In this document: piece by piece, positions 45,638 to 55,286 of the stretch
Position numbering within the stretch: position 1 is the stretch's first letter
Layout: the number at the start of each line of letters is the position of its first letter
NCBI GenBank assembly: GCA_051208045.1
Contig: JBPJFY010000001.1
Span: 930,001 to 994,000 of the forward strand
From: LZORAL124-50-18 sp051208045
Lineage (GTDB): Bacteria; Pseudomonadota; Gammaproteobacteria; Pseudomonadales; Oleiphilaceae
Direction of reading: 5' to 3'
Length of the DNA stretch: 64,000 nt
Notes under the pieces: generated by a model
Seen by the model: the letters and a program-made list of their open reading frames with translations, nothing else
Told to the model about the DNA's origin: nothing
Databases searched by the model: none
Translations under genes and position numbers: made by a program

Positions 45638-46171
45638 ATGGTTAGTGCACACCACCGCTTTCCCGCAAAACTCGCACCGTGGGTCTGGTCCCTTTTGTGT
45701 CTGTGGAGCTTGTCTTCCATCGCAGAAGAACGTGCCTTGAGTGAGTTGGAGGCATTGAAGAAACAGGCCATTGAACTGAACCGGAACCTGTTCATTCTGG
45801 AGGAGGATCTGCTGTTCCCGGCGAATACGCAGGTGAGCGTGTTTGTCTCAATGGATGTGGGTGAATTCTTTCAGTTGGATTCGATCGAGATTCGTGTGGA
45901 TGACCAATTGGTTGCTTCGCACCTATACACCCGGAAACAGATTGACGCGCTCGCGCGGGGCGGCATCCAGCGCATTTATCTGGGTAACCTGAAAAGCGGT
46001 GCGCATGAACTGACGGCGATACTGCGGGGGATGGGGCCGGAAAATCGCGAGTACAAACGTGCCGCACACCATGCCTTTGAGAAAAATGATACTGCCAAAT
46101 ATGTGCAGCTCGTGATTGAAGATTCCACGGCGAAATACCAACCCATGTTCTCCATTCGGGAATGGGAATAG
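45638..46171 (+). CDS. Exported periplasmic protein of unknown function
   Basis: 177 aa. The signal peptide (WVWSLLCLWSLSSIAEE) is followed by a short helix (ALSELEALKKQAIELNRNL) and a beta-rich domain (VSVFVSMDVGEFFQLDSIEIRVDDQLVAS, HELTAILRGMGPENREYK) that looks immunoglobulin-like. I do not recognise the family. AAGGAG precedes the ATG. It lies 18 bp after DUF3570 and 3 bp before the first TPR gene, so it belongs to the operon and probably acts in the periplasm with the TPR proteins. Confidence 0.75.
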   Translation: MVSAHHRFPAKLAPWVWSLLCLWSLSSIAEERALSELEALKKQAIELNRNLFILEEDLLFPANTQVSVFVSMDVGEFFQLDSIEIRVDDQLVASHLYTRKQIDALARGGIQRIYLGNLKSGAHELTAILRGMGPENREYKRAAHHAFEKNDTAKYVQLVIEDSTAKYQPMFSIREWE

Positions 46172-46174
46172 GTC

Positions 46175-48187
46175 ATGAACTGGTTGTCCAGGCACTTGCA
46201 ATTGACGGCAGCAACGCCGGGGCAGTGGCCGTGGATGATTACCCTGTGGCTGTGTGCTTGTGTTGCCAGCGGGGCGACTCCCCAGCGTGCAGAGGATCGA
46301 GATTATGGTGTCGCCCTTTTTCACTATTATCAGGATGCGCTCTTTGATGCACTGAGCGCATTTCAGCCGCTGCTGGAAGGTGAGCGGGGCAGCCATGGTC
46401 ATGCGCCTCGTTTAGTCGCCGCCGGTGCATATTTACGTTACGGTATGCCGGATACTGCCGCGGACTTGTTGGAGGACCTGCTGAGTCGCCCGAGTTCGCC
46501 GGATGAAGGTGCGAAAAATGAGTTTCCCGATACGTTTCGGGCACAGGCACACTTTTTGTTAGGGAAGGCCTATTATCAGCAGTCTCAGCGCAGAAAAGCG
46601 CTGGCGCAGTGGCTGGCGCTGGACGATGCGACGTTTGCAAAACTGTTGCCCCTCGTCCAGCAGGAAGAACGATTGTATCTCCTCGGTCTGTTCCATCTTC
46701 AGGAGGACAATTCGCCCGAGATGCGTGCACGCGTTGCGCTTCGCTATGAAGCCATGTCCGACGCCACCATCTTTAAACCCTATCTGGGCTATAACCTGAG
46801 TGTTTTTACCTGGCAGTCTGGCGATATAGAGTCGGCAGCGGCCCTGGCGCATGATGTTCAGCAATCCATGGTGGCCACTCAGGCGGGTGGATTACAGGTT
46901 GCCGGTGATGGCCACTTTGAGGAAGCGACTGCCGCAGAGGGCGTTTCCGAAATGAGGCTGTTGTTGGACAGAGTCCGGCTCCTCAGAGCGACCCTTCTGA
47001 TGGATCAAGGGCAGACAGAGTCTGCGCTGGAGGCATTGAGCGGTGTGGGGTTGTACCAGTACCGCGCCGGGGAGTTGATCAAACTGTTTTCGACGGAACT
47101 GGCCCGGGCGGGGCACGTGGATGAGGCCCGGCGGGTATTGGCTTTTTCCTCACAGCGGATGGCTTCAAGCATCGATGCCTCGATGATTTATCTGGCCGGT
47201 TTTATCGCCGAACAGGCCGGGGAAATGGAGCAAGCGCTGGCACTGTATCAACAGGCGGTTGACCAGAGTGCGCAGGAGCAAACTCAGCTGGCTGAGCAGA
47301 AAGTTCGGTTGACTGGGCGGAAGTATCACTGGCAGGAACTGCATGAGGTCTTGCTGCCGTATCTGGGAAGCCCCGGTGCTTCAGCACCAACGGGGGAGGC
47401 TGTGTTAACCCATGATCCTGAATTTTTTACGCTGCTGAAAGCGTATCGTGAAGTGCTTGAATTGCATGCCCGCGCCATGCGTTGGCAGGACCACTTGTCG
47501 GTGTTTTCGCTGGTCATGGCGGAACGGGAAGCACGCTGGGTGGCTCGCTCAGCAGACGTTGAGGCACAATTGAACGGGCGTGTGCGCGCGCAAATTCAAT
47601 CCCAACTCACCGAACTTACACAAGCTCATCCTGCCATTCAGGATTCCTCCGCTCATCCTTTTGCACTCGCAGACGCAACCCTTGCGGGTCACTTGAGTCG
47701 TTTAACGCAGGCCGAGCAGCAGTTTGCTGACCTGAAGCGACAGCACTATTTTGGTAAAAACACCGCAACTTCAGAAAACATGGCCCGTCGTTTAGATCTG
47801 CTCAAAGGGCTGTTGATGTGGCAAGCCAGTGAGAGTTTTCCAAGGCGTGTGTGGGCGCATAAAAAAGTGCATGACCACGCCATCCAGCAACTCGCCGCCT
47901 ACGACGCTTCAGCGGGGCAGGTGAAACGATTGCTTGCCGCGCCGGATCGCAATGCGGCGCTTACGAACAGGATTCGCCGATCGGCACCGGTCGCTGAAGT
48001 ACTGGCAGCCGACATCGAGACTTTTCTCAGGAAGAAACAGGCACAGGTGACCGCCTTTATCGTGAATTGGTTGGAGCATCAAACCGCGGCCGCCCGCTCT
48101 GTTGAGCACCAAAGTCGATTTGCACTCGCGCGGATTTCCGACAGGCGCCTAACGCCCCCTGCGACTTCAAGCGAGGGGGAACTATGA
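46175..48187 (+). CDS. Large exported TPR protein
   Basis: 670 aa with an N-terminal signal (WMITLWLCACVASGATP). Helical repeats of TPR type occur in at least three zones: RAQAHFLLGKAYYQQSQRRKAL, RATLLMDQGQTESALEAL and AGFIAEQAGEMEQALALYQQAV. The remaining C-terminal half is helical without a recognised domain. TPRs provide protein-binding surfaces, so a scaffold role is likely. The size is similar to GltC of the myxobacterial gliding machine, which is encoded beside small barrels; that is an analogy. Its stop overlaps the next start as ATGA. Confidence 0.78.
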   Translation: MNWLSRHLQLTAATPGQWPWMITLWLCACVASGATPQRAEDRDYGVALFHYYQDALFDALSAFQPLLEGERGSHGHAPRLVAAGAYLRYGMPDTAADLLEDLLSRPSSPDEGAKNEFPDTFRAQAHFLLGKAYYQQSQRRKALAQWLALDDATFAKLLPLVQQEERLYLLGLFHLQEDNSPEMRARVALRYEAMSDATIFKPYLGYNLSVFTWQSGDIESAAALAHDVQQSMVATQAGGLQVAGDGHFEEATAAEGVSEMRLLLDRVRLLRATLLMDQGQTESALEALSGVGLYQYRAGELIKLFSTELARAGHVDEARRVLAFSSQRMASSIDASMIYLAGFIAEQAGEMEQALALYQQAVDQSAQEQTQLAEQKVRLTGRKYHWQELHEVLLPYLGSPGASAPTGEAVLTHDPEFFTLLKAYREVLELHARAMRWQDHLSVFSLVMAEREARWVARSADVEAQLNGRVRAQIQSQLTELTQAHPAIQDSSAHPFALADATLAGHLSRLTQAEQQFADLKRQHYFGKNTATSENMARRLDLLKGLLMWQASESFPRRVWAHKKVHDHAIQQLAAYDASAGQVKRLLAAPDRNAALTNRIRRSAPVAEVLAADIETFLRKKQAQVTAFIVNWLEHQTAAARSVEHQSRFALARISDRRLTPPATSSEGEL

Positions 48188-51100
48188 GCGTTGCACTGCT
48201 GCTCCGAAGGTCGCTTTACTCAGCCCTGTGTGTGATTTCGATCAGCGGCTGCAGTCAATTGCCTGCGCTATGGGGGGAGGGGGCCTCAGTGCCTGCAGGC
48301 ATGCCTGAAACCTTAGGCGATCTGCGTGAGAAAGCGCTTCCCGACGATCTGCCACAGGCATTGATTGCTATGCCCGATCGAACGGCAATGCCGGGGCTAC
48401 CCACGGCGTCCGCACCCCAAGTCGATGGGCTGGATTTTACTGCCATGGAAGCGGTGATTGACCGCTATCGTCAGCTGCTCCCTCTGTCTCCCCCGGAAGA
48501 GCGGCGTGCGATTGCGGTTCGAATCGGCGATTTGCTGGTGCGAAAAACTGATCGGTTAATTTCATCGGATCGACCCACGGAGGCCGTTCAGCTGAAAGCG
48601 CTGCAGCAACGGGAGCGCACGGCACTCCAGGAGACACGAGCGCACTTACAGGTGCTGTATGCTGATCGATCTGACCAGAGTGCGGCGGTGGATGCCGAAG
48701 CTGAGGCACATGTATTCTATCAATACGCGAAAGTGCTGGAATTTGCCGGGCAGCGTGAGCAAAGCATTGCAGTGCTGGAATCCCTCGTTAACGCCTATCC
48801 GGATAACACCTACACCTATGAAAGCTGGTTCCGCATCGGCGAGCATTATTTTACCGAGCGCCAGTATGCGCGAGCGGAGCATGCCTTCACACAAATCATC
48901 CTCGGCATTGAGGGGGCGAGCACCACTCGGAGCGATGAGATCGCCTACCTCCTGCAGGCCAACTACATGGGGGGGTGGAGTCTGTTCAAGCAGGGCCGCT
49001 ATGATCAGGCACTCAAACGGTTTATCCGGTACATGGATCAGGTGTGGGCAGAGGGGGCATTAACGGAATCCGGTGGGCGTGTTGCCCAGGCGAAAGATGT
49101 TGCGCGAGTGATGGTGATTGCACTGGATTATCTCGGTGGCGCAGAGGCGGTGCTTGCGCTGTTTGATGAGGTCGGCACGCGCACATACGAAGCCGTGTTG
49201 TATCAACGTTATGTCGAATGGCTGAAAGAAAAAGACCGGATCAGTGAAGCGATGACGCTGTGTGATGCTTACCTGACGGCGCACCCCAAAACACGCTACT
49301 CTGCCGGATTCTCTGCACAAAAAATTTTTCTGGGCGAGCATCTTCTGGGGCGAAGGGGACTGTGGGAAGACAAGGCAACGTACCTTCGCGCCTTTGGTCC
49401 TGATGTTGCCGAACTGTTTTCTTCGGAAATGGCGGGTGCAGATCCGGATATCTGGGTGAATGCGAACGACTGGCAATGGGATCGTAACACCGTATCCCGA
49501 CGATACGCGGAAGCACTTGCGGAACATTTTTATCTTGAAGCGCAAAGAAATCAAACTCAGGATCAGCGGTCGCCGGAAAAGCATTTTATACAGGCGGCAG
49601 GCTATTACGAAGTCATGGTGCGCTGGTGGCCGCAGGATAGTGCCGTGGGTAAGTATCGATTTCTGCAAGCGGAAAGCCTGTTTGGTGGGCAACAATTCGC
49701 CGACGCAGCGCGCGTGTACGAGATCATTGCCTATGGTGAAACCTCGCATCAGCAGAGTGAGACAGAGCGCAGAGAGGCGGCATTCGCATTGATCGAAACC
49801 CGGCGGCGAGTGGCGACGTCCGAGCCAAACGATCCTGCTCTCCTGCAAGCGTTGCTGACTGCGGAAGTCGCCTTTGTGCAATCCTTTGAACGAGACAAAC
49901 GTGCTGCAGGTGTGTACTCGGATGCGCTAACGCTGGCAGCACAACTTCAACAACCTGAGCAAACCCTTACGCTCGCCGAAGCGCTGGAGCGTGCGGCCAT
50001 CCACCAAAGCATACAGGGCGTGTCACCGGCAGAGCGCGCACAACTGCTGCGAATTGCTTTCACGCATCAAGCGGAAAGTTTACTCGCTCTGCAAGCCTTT
50101 GAGCGACTGGAATCCACCATTACCCGAGCTTTGGACTCGGTGACGTGGGAGCGGTCAAAAGGGGCCGAACTGAATCATTTGAAGGGGCTCGCGTTGTATC
50201 GGCAGGCAGAAGCAAAGGAAGAATCGGCTGTGCGGGAAGCGGTAGCGCTGTACCTGCAGGCGGCAAACATCAGTCCGCAGAGTACCTTTGCCCAGGCTGC
50301 ACGGCAAGACGCTATAGCACTTCTCCTGTCGGAGGAAGCCTGGGAGCAGGCGATCCCATTATTGGAACGTTACATTACGGATTATCCCAAACCTGCGCTG
50401 GCACAAAGCATGACTGTAAAGCTGGCGACTGCCCAGGAAGCGTTGGGGCAATGGGAGCGTGCCGCGTCCACCTGGCCGCAAGTAAGTCTCGCGCCGCCGC
50501 CCGAATTTGCCCGTTCGGAAAGGGAACAGCAGTGGCACATCGCTCAACTTTATGACAAAGCGGGAAATGTGGCGCAGTCGATTCAACACTACCGGCGGTA
50601 CGCCCATGCCTATCCAGATCCCATCACTCAGGTGATGGAGGCCAGAAGCCGGCTGATTGATTTGTATGGTGGTCAGAACGAACCGTCGAAACAGGCGTTC
50701 TGGGTGGCGAAGGTGTTGCAGGACTACGCGAAACGTGAAGATCAGGTGGGAGAGGTATCCATTCAGGTGGTGCAAAAGGCCGTGCGATTGGATTTGACGG
50801 CAAAACAAAATACTTACACACGGGTGCGCTTGACCCCACCACTCAAAACATCCCTGTTGAAAAAGAAAAACGCCTTGCAAGCGCTCCTGCAGACCATCAC
50901 CCTGCTTGCGCGATCGGGCGATGAAGCGGTTAAAACCGAATCGATCTATCTCACGGGTGAAATCTACCGCGATCTTGCCAGCCAACTCCTGAGCGCGCCT
51001 GCCCCCAAGGGATTGAACGATCTGGAGCAGAGCCAGTACGATTTATTGCTGGAGGAGCTTGCGTTTCCTTTCGAGGAAAAGGCGATTGAGCTGCACGAGA

Positions 51101-51234
51101 GTAACACGGTTCGACTCGCTGCAGGACAGTTGAATACGTGGACAGAGAAGAGTCTGGGCGCACTCCGCAGGTTACTCCCTGCGCGCTATGACAAACGTGA
51201 ACGGTTGGTGACCTACAGTGAACAGATCAATTAA
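48184..51234 (+). CDS. Very large TPR lipoprotein
   Basis: 1016 aa. The signal peptide ends in ISISGC (lipobox Cys at about 23), so it is membrane anchored in the periplasm. TPR-type helices run through most of it, for example FYQYAKVLEFAGQREQSIAVLESLVNAYPDN is followed by RIGEHYFTERQYARAEHAF, and later FLQAESLFGGQQFADAARVYE and LYDKAGNVAQSIQHYRRYAHAYPD. No catalytic motif is seen. GAGGGGGA lies before the ATG, which overlaps the previous stop by 4 bp. It is the largest scaffold candidate of the cluster. Confidence 0.8.
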   Translation: MSVALLLRRSLYSALCVISISGCSQLPALWGEGASVPAGMPETLGDLREKALPDDLPQALIAMPDRTAMPGLPTASAPQVDGLDFTAMEAVIDRYRQLLPLSPPEERRAIAVRIGDLLVRKTDRLISSDRPTEAVQLKALQQRERTALQETRAHLQVLYADRSDQSAAVDAEAEAHVFYQYAKVLEFAGQREQSIAVLESLVNAYPDNTYTYESWFRIGEHYFTERQYARAEHAFTQIILGIEGASTTRSDEIAYLLQANYMGGWSLFKQGRYDQALKRFIRYMDQVWAEGALTESGGRVAQAKDVARVMVIALDYLGGAEAVLALFDEVGTRTYEAVLYQRYVEWLKEKDRISEAMTLCDAYLTAHPKTRYSAGFSAQKIFLGEHLLGRRGLWEDKATYLRAFGPDVAELFSSEMAGADPDIWVNANDWQWDRNTVSRRYAEALAEHFYLEAQRNQTQDQRSPEKHFIQAAGYYEVMVRWWPQDSAVGKYRFLQAESLFGGQQFADAARVYEIIAYGETSHQQSETERREAAFALIETRRRVATSEPNDPALLQALLTAEVAFVQSFERDKRAAGVYSDALTLAAQLQQPEQTLTLAEALERAAIHQSIQGVSPAERAQLLRIAFTHQAESLLALQAFERLESTITRALDSVTWERSKGAELNHLKGLALYRQAEAKEESAVREAVALYLQAANISPQSTFAQAARQDAIALLLSEEAWEQAIPLLERYITDYPKPALAQSMTVKLATAQEALGQWERAASTWPQVSLAPPPEFARSEREQQWHIAQLYDKAGNVAQSIQHYRRYAHAYPDPITQVMEARSRLIDLYGGQNEPSKQAFWVAKVLQDYAKREDQVGEVSIQVVQKAVRLDLTAKQNTYTRVRLTPPLKTSLLKKKNALQALLQTITLLARSGDEAVKTESIYLTGEIYRDLASQLLSAPAPKGLNDLEQSQYDLLLEELAFPFEEKAIELHESNTVRLAAGQLNTWTEKSLGALRRLLPARYDKRERLVTYSEQIN

Positions 51235-51949
51235 GCAGATTGGGGGTGTGCTGGTCAGGACTTCCTTGTGTGTCTTGAGTGGCCTGTGTGTCCTGAGTGG
51301 CTGTGCGTCCCTGCAAGAGGCCGCGCCTGCCAGCGAAGTGACGGAAACTCAAACGATCCCGGCAACGCAGGCAGTTGCGTCTGGCGTCAAAGAGTCCGGG
51401 GTGGATGGTCGTCCTCTTTCGCTGATTCTGGATGAGGAGGGCCAAACCTTTGGATCGGAGATGTCCAGCCAAATTCGAACTCAGTTTGATCAAGTGTGGC
51501 AGCACATGGCGGCGGGAGAGCTTCAGGTGGCCAAACATCGGTTAGCTGAATTGCAACGGTCCCACCCGCATTTTTCCGGCGTGTATACCAACCTGGCGAT
51601 TATTGCCTATCGCGAGAACAACACCGCCGAGGCAAGTGCTCTGGTGAAGCAAGCGCTTGATCGCAACCCAAATAATGAGGACGCGCTTGTGTTGAGGGGG
51701 ATACTTCTCAGAGAAAAGGGCGATGTGCTGGGCGCTGAAGCGCACTATATGAGCGCATTGAAGCGTTTGCCGGAGTCGACCTCGCTGCGGTTGAATCTGG
51801 GGATGTTGCAGGAGCTGTACTTGGGGAAACTTGGCGATGCGTTGGCACACTACGAACGCTATCACGCTCGTGTACCGGAAGATCAACAGGTGGCGGGATG
51901 GATTATCGATGTCAAACGGCGACTGCCTGATCAGGAGACAGCACCATGA
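51218..51949 (+). CDS. TPR lipoprotein
   Basis: 243 aa, GTG start inside the end of the preceding gene (17-bp overlap). The signal has a duplicated hexapeptide, LCVLSG-LCVLSG, directly before the lipobox Cys29. TPR units cover residues 85-230: AAGELQVAKHRLAELQRSHP, TNLAIIAYRENNTAEASALV, RGILLREKGDVLGAEAHY and LNLGMLQELYLGKLGDALAHYERY. This resembles PilF/NlpI-type TPR lipoproteins that help place outer-membrane complexes. It overlaps the next gene by 4 bp. Confidence 0.82.
   Translation: MNRSIKQIGGVLVRTSLCVLSGLCVLSGCASLQEAAPASEVTETQTIPATQAVASGVKESGVDGRPLSLILDEEGQTFGSEMSSQIRTQFDQVWQHMAAGELQVAKHRLAELQRSHPHFSGVYTNLAIIAYRENNTAEASALVKQALDRNPNNEDALVLRGILLREKGDVLGAEAHYMSALKRLPESTSLRLNLGMLQELYLGKLGDALAHYERYHARVPEDQQVAGWIIDVKRRLPDQETAP
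51266..51301 (+). repeat. 18-bp tandem duplication in a lipoprotein signal
   Basis: Two adjacent 18-bp units differ at two silent positions only and encode LCVLSG twice, in frame, right before the lipobox Cys. The silent differences mean the duplication is not brand new. Confidence 0.8.
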
Positions 51950-52287
51950 CAATGTCAAAGCGCGAACAGCGAACTGTTGGCGGTATCTACTCCATAGCGT
52001 TGCTGTTCTGCGCCTCGGGCGTGGTGGCAGAGGAAAACCCCTCGATACTTGAGGGCTTCACGGTGAAAGGCAACAAGGAATTGCCAGAAGTCGTGCACGT
52101 CGTGCCCTGGCAAAACAAGGAGCTGGCTTTGCCCGCAGAAGACCGGGGATTGGCAGCCTGGAAGCGAGCGTTAATTCAACCTGTTGAGCGAGAAGCCCTG
52201 TTGCGCGAAGTGCCCTTCTCGACGGCACTTCGGGATGCCGCTGAAGCTGACTATCGCGACAGCCAAGCTACCCCGGGGGCTCAATAA
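51946..52287 (+). CDS. Small exported protein, end of cluster operon
   Basis: 113 aa with a signal peptide (GIYSIALLFCASGVVAEE, cut near AEE). The mature 85 residues include FTVKGNKELPEVVHVVPWQNKE, an extended Pro/Val stretch that could add a strand to a partner, and a helical end. I do not recognise the family. GGAGA lies 7 bp before the ATG, and the start overlaps the preceding stop as ATGA. Its 3' end overlaps the convergent gene by 20 bp, which marks the right border of the cluster. Confidence 0.7.
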   Translation: MTMSKREQRTVGGIYSIALLFCASGVVAEENPSILEGFTVKGNKELPEVVHVVPWQNKELALPAEDRGLAAWKRALIQPVEREALLREVPFSTALRDAAEADYRDSQATPGAQ

Positions 52288-53923
52288 GCGGCAGGCGGCT
52301 GGCCATTCGCTCGAAATCTCGTCGAAGGGCAATGCGCATCACTTGATAAATGCTTTCTTCCATCTTGAAAGCAGCCGGGTGTGCCGCTTCTCGCTCTGCC
52401 CGCGCTTTGAAGGCATCCTGCACCACCTGATAGGGCAGTGGCATGCGCATGTGGAAGTGCACGATGTGCTGGCCTGAGTGCTCGTCAAACAAAAACGTTG
52501 CAGCCAGTTTGTCTTCACCCATTCCAATCATTTTCGCAAAGACATCCCGAATCAACGATTCCAACGTGCCCGGAATTAACACATCAATGAGCCAGGATGG
52601 GATCACTTTCAGCAATGCACCCGAAACCTCAACATCGGGAGGTGCATTCATTGCCATCTGAATCGATGCCTGCCGTGCTGATGCCTGACCGGTCGGTAGT
52701 AAGCCTGCGTATTGATGATCCACATTCATATTCTCTATACGTATACGCAACCCATAAAAATTAACCGTGACGTTATTGCGCATCGTGTATGCGAGTTCCG
52801 CCAGCCTTGTCGGATGAATCACCCGCCCCAGAGTGGTGACCAAACCACCCTGATGCACCCGAAAATGAATGGCCAACTGAGCGTTTTTCGCGTCGTAAGT
52901 GATGGTCGCAATGGTGTCTTGCGGCTCACCGTCATTCGCCGGCAGGATAAACGCACTTTCAAATGAGGTATCTTCAAACAGCATTTGATTGTCTCGCCAG
53001 GTGTGCGGGAAATGAGCTTTTAACTTCGGGAGATCAAACTGAAACCGGAAGCGGGCATGCAACGTGCCTGCCGGCCCATTATTCGTGGTACCAGCAATTT
53101 CAGGTGACGCCAGCCAGACTTCGGGTTGAAACTCGGCAAATTTTCGCAGGTTCTGCATGATGTTCGGTGCACTTGTTTCAAACTCTGACACCAGGCTGGT
53201 GAGCGCGATTTCCGAGGACGACTGTTCGTACAGTGACCGGTTTTTGCCAGAATGCTCAATCAGTTGATGAAAGGTCTCCATACTGGCGAGCATTTCCGAG
53301 AACAGTAATGTGCCGAGGTGCATATGCATATCCCAGTGCATGGTGACCTCGCCGGAACGCTGCGGATTCGGCTGGATGGCGAAAATGCCTTCCATGTCGC
53401 CCATGGCACGCAGCGGGTCGTGAGTTGGCAGAGTTGAATCCATACCGGGGGAGAAGGGTGCGCCAAAGGCGAGCTGGAAGTGCTTTTCGCTATCCCAGGC
53501 GCCTTTGAAATGGATCATCCGCGTGCCCCCTGGCGCGCCGCCCAAGCCGGGCAGTGTGCGGTTAACAAACGTCGAGAGGTCTTCCCGTTCCAGCGCACGA
53601 CGAATGCCTACCCAGTGCTCGCCGCCTTGTGCGCCGAGGCGAGCTTGGGTGTCCAGCGCATCAAATGCCTCAATTAAGCCATTGAACTCTTTAAAAGCCT
53701 GAGATACGGGCCGATGTTCTGATTCAGACCCATACGGAATCACTGCCTGCCACAAACCTAACTGTTGGATGTTGGTGGCAGGAGCGGTTAATGGCAATTG
53801 TGCTTGTGTTAGCGCTACGCCTGAGGAAGGCAGAAAGTACAACACAATACAAAGGATGGGGACCACGAGGGGAAAAATCAGCAACGCTGAGTTTTGGGAA
53901 GGCACGTCAAACAACTTTTGCAT
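52268..53923 (-). CDS. Membrane-anchored protein of unknown function
   Basis: 551 aa. One N-terminal hydrophobic segment (ALLIFPLVVPILCIVLYFL, residues 13-31) is followed by a large extracytosolic part with no heme, metal or catalytic motif that I recognise. The part is rich in beta-type stretches (GTLHARFRFQFDLPKL, QLAIHFRVHQGG, NVTVNFYGLRIRIE) suggesting a lipid- or ligand-binding fold, but this is only a shape impression. The start lacks a clear ribosome site. It is convergent with the cluster operon (20-bp overlap) and stands upstream of nothing on its strand except the plus-strand operon end. Confidence 0.65.
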   Translation of the reverse strand: MQKLFDVPSQNSALLIFPLVVPILCIVLYFLPSSGVALTQAQLPLTAPATNIQQLGLWQAVIPYGSESEHRPVSQAFKEFNGLIEAFDALDTQARLGAQGGEHWVGIRRALEREDLSTFVNRTLPGLGGAPGGTRMIHFKGAWDSEKHFQLAFGAPFSPGMDSTLPTHDPLRAMGDMEGIFAIQPNPQRSGEVTMHWDMHMHLGTLLFSEMLASMETFHQLIEHSGKNRSLYEQSSSEIALTSLVSEFETSAPNIMQNLRKFAEFQPEVWLASPEIAGTTNNGPAGTLHARFRFQFDLPKLKAHFPHTWRDNQMLFEDTSFESAFILPANDGEPQDTIATITYDAKNAQLAIHFRVHQGGLVTTLGRVIHPTRLAELAYTMRNNVTVNFYGLRIRIENMNVDHQYAGLLPTGQASARQASIQMAMNAPPDVEVSGALLKVIPSWLIDVLIPGTLESLIRDVFAKMIGMGEDKLAATFLFDEHSGQHIVHFHMRMPLPYQVVQDAFKARAEREAAHPAAFKMEESIYQVMRIALRRDFERMASRLPLIEPPG

Positions 53924-54026
53924 GGTATACGTTATCGCTGTTGAGGAATGGATTGATCAACGGGACAGTTATCAGTGTATCAAATCTACTGACAAACCGA
54001 AGTATCCTGGTTCTCAGGATGGCGCC

Positions 54027-55076
54027 CTAAACATGCTGCTTCAAGGAAGAAGGAGTGGCAGGACCAAATGCTTGCTGTTCCCGATACTCGGTAGGAGAGA
54101 GCCCTGTCCAGCAACGAAATGCATGACTGAACGAACTGTAGTCCAGATAGCCAAGTTTACTGGCGATTTCGTTGACACTGACCTGCTGGTTACGGAGGTA
54201 TTCCAGAGCGAGAGATTCGCGTACGTCCAAAAGGACGGATTTAAACGAGTGCCCCTCACTTTTTAGTTTTCGACTTAAGGTCCGTTCACTGACATGTAAA
54301 CCTTTGGCGACAAGCGAAAGCGTTGCTTTCTGTTGGGGCATGAGTTGCCGAATCTGCAATGCCACTTTTGCCGACAGGCTTGAATTTGCTTTAGTGCTCT
54401 GTATGAGCGAGGCTGCTTGTTCACGCATCAAACTGTTTAGGTGGTCATCGGCCTGGTAAAGCGGGTCTCGAAGGTATTTTTTATCAAAGATAAGCTGGCA
54501 CTTTTTTTGACCGAATTGGGGCGATAAGCCAAAAGCGTTGAGGTATTCATCGATGTACAACGGCGGTGCATGGGTGAAGCAGACTTGAGTCAACACACCT
54601 TCCGTGCGAGTGATCCACTTGGCATAGCGCCAGAACATGGACAAAAACATGTCATGAAATGGGCGCGCAGTGTCGGGCTCCAGCCCGATAATCGTGTATG
54701 AGACAACTACCTGAGAAGGGTGTTCCAGATTGATCTCCAAGGGAGCGCAGTTCGAGATCAACCCCCCCAGAGATTTCTGGAGTTGAAGCGCTTCATACAG
54801 ATTTTTGCTACTCATCAGGGCATAACCCAATGCGTTGAGAGACCCTGGGCGGATATTGCAGCCGATAGTTAAACCGATTGCCGGGTTGCTTGAGTTTTTA
54901 CTGATAATATCGAAGAGTGATACCAGCTTCTGCATGGGAATTTGCATGCAAGGTTTAATGCTCGGGTCGTCCAGCGCGAGGGCGGAAAGGATGGTTCCCC
55001 GTGCTGCGCCATTGGCTTCAGCGACATCGAGTATCGTGTTCAATAGAGACGCTGATATATAACCGCTGACGGACAC
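54027..55076 (-). CDS. AraC-family transcriptional regulator (OruR/ArgR-like)
   Basis: 349 aa, GTG start with GAGG 9 bp upstream. Residues 15-205 match the N-terminal ligand-binding domain of OruR/MmsR-type AraC proteins (GLTIGCNIRPGSLNALGYALMSS, then LQKSLGGL). The C-terminal AraC double HTH spans about 245-340: LVAKGLHVSERTLSRKLKSEG, then VNEIASKLGYLDYSSFSHAF and GLSPTEYRE. Regulators of this branch often control catabolic or lipase genes close by; the esterase operon 0.8 kb away on the same strand is a candidate target. The ligand is unknown. Confidence 0.92.
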   Translation of the reverse strand: MSVSGYISASLLNTILDVAEANGAARGTILSALALDDPSIKPCMQIPMQKLVSLFDIISKNSSNPAIGLTIGCNIRPGSLNALGYALMSSKNLYEALQLQKSLGGLISNCAPLEINLEHPSQVVVSYTIIGLEPDTARPFHDMFLSMFWRYAKWITRTEGVLTQVCFTHAPPLYIDEYLNAFGLSPQFGQKKCQLIFDKKYLRDPLYQADDHLNSLMREQAASLIQSTKANSSLSAKVALQIRQLMPQQKATLSLVAKGLHVSERTLSRKLKSEGHSFKSVLLDVRESLALEYLRNQQVSVNEIASKLGYLDYSSFSHAFRCWTGLSPTEYREQQAFGPATPSSLKQHV

Positions 55077-55286
55077 CGTAAGCTACCTCGAGTTCTCACA
55101 GGGAGACTCAGTGGAAACGTCTAACAACTGATCTATTCCAACTGTTTATTGAAAAAATTTATAGTATTCAAGCGAACAGTTGTTTTCAGTGACAGGCGGC
55201 ACATTTATCACCGCCGTGGTAGGATTTTTGAGGTGAGCGTGAACGAATTCGATAATATACTATCACTGGATCGGATTGTGCTCAGC

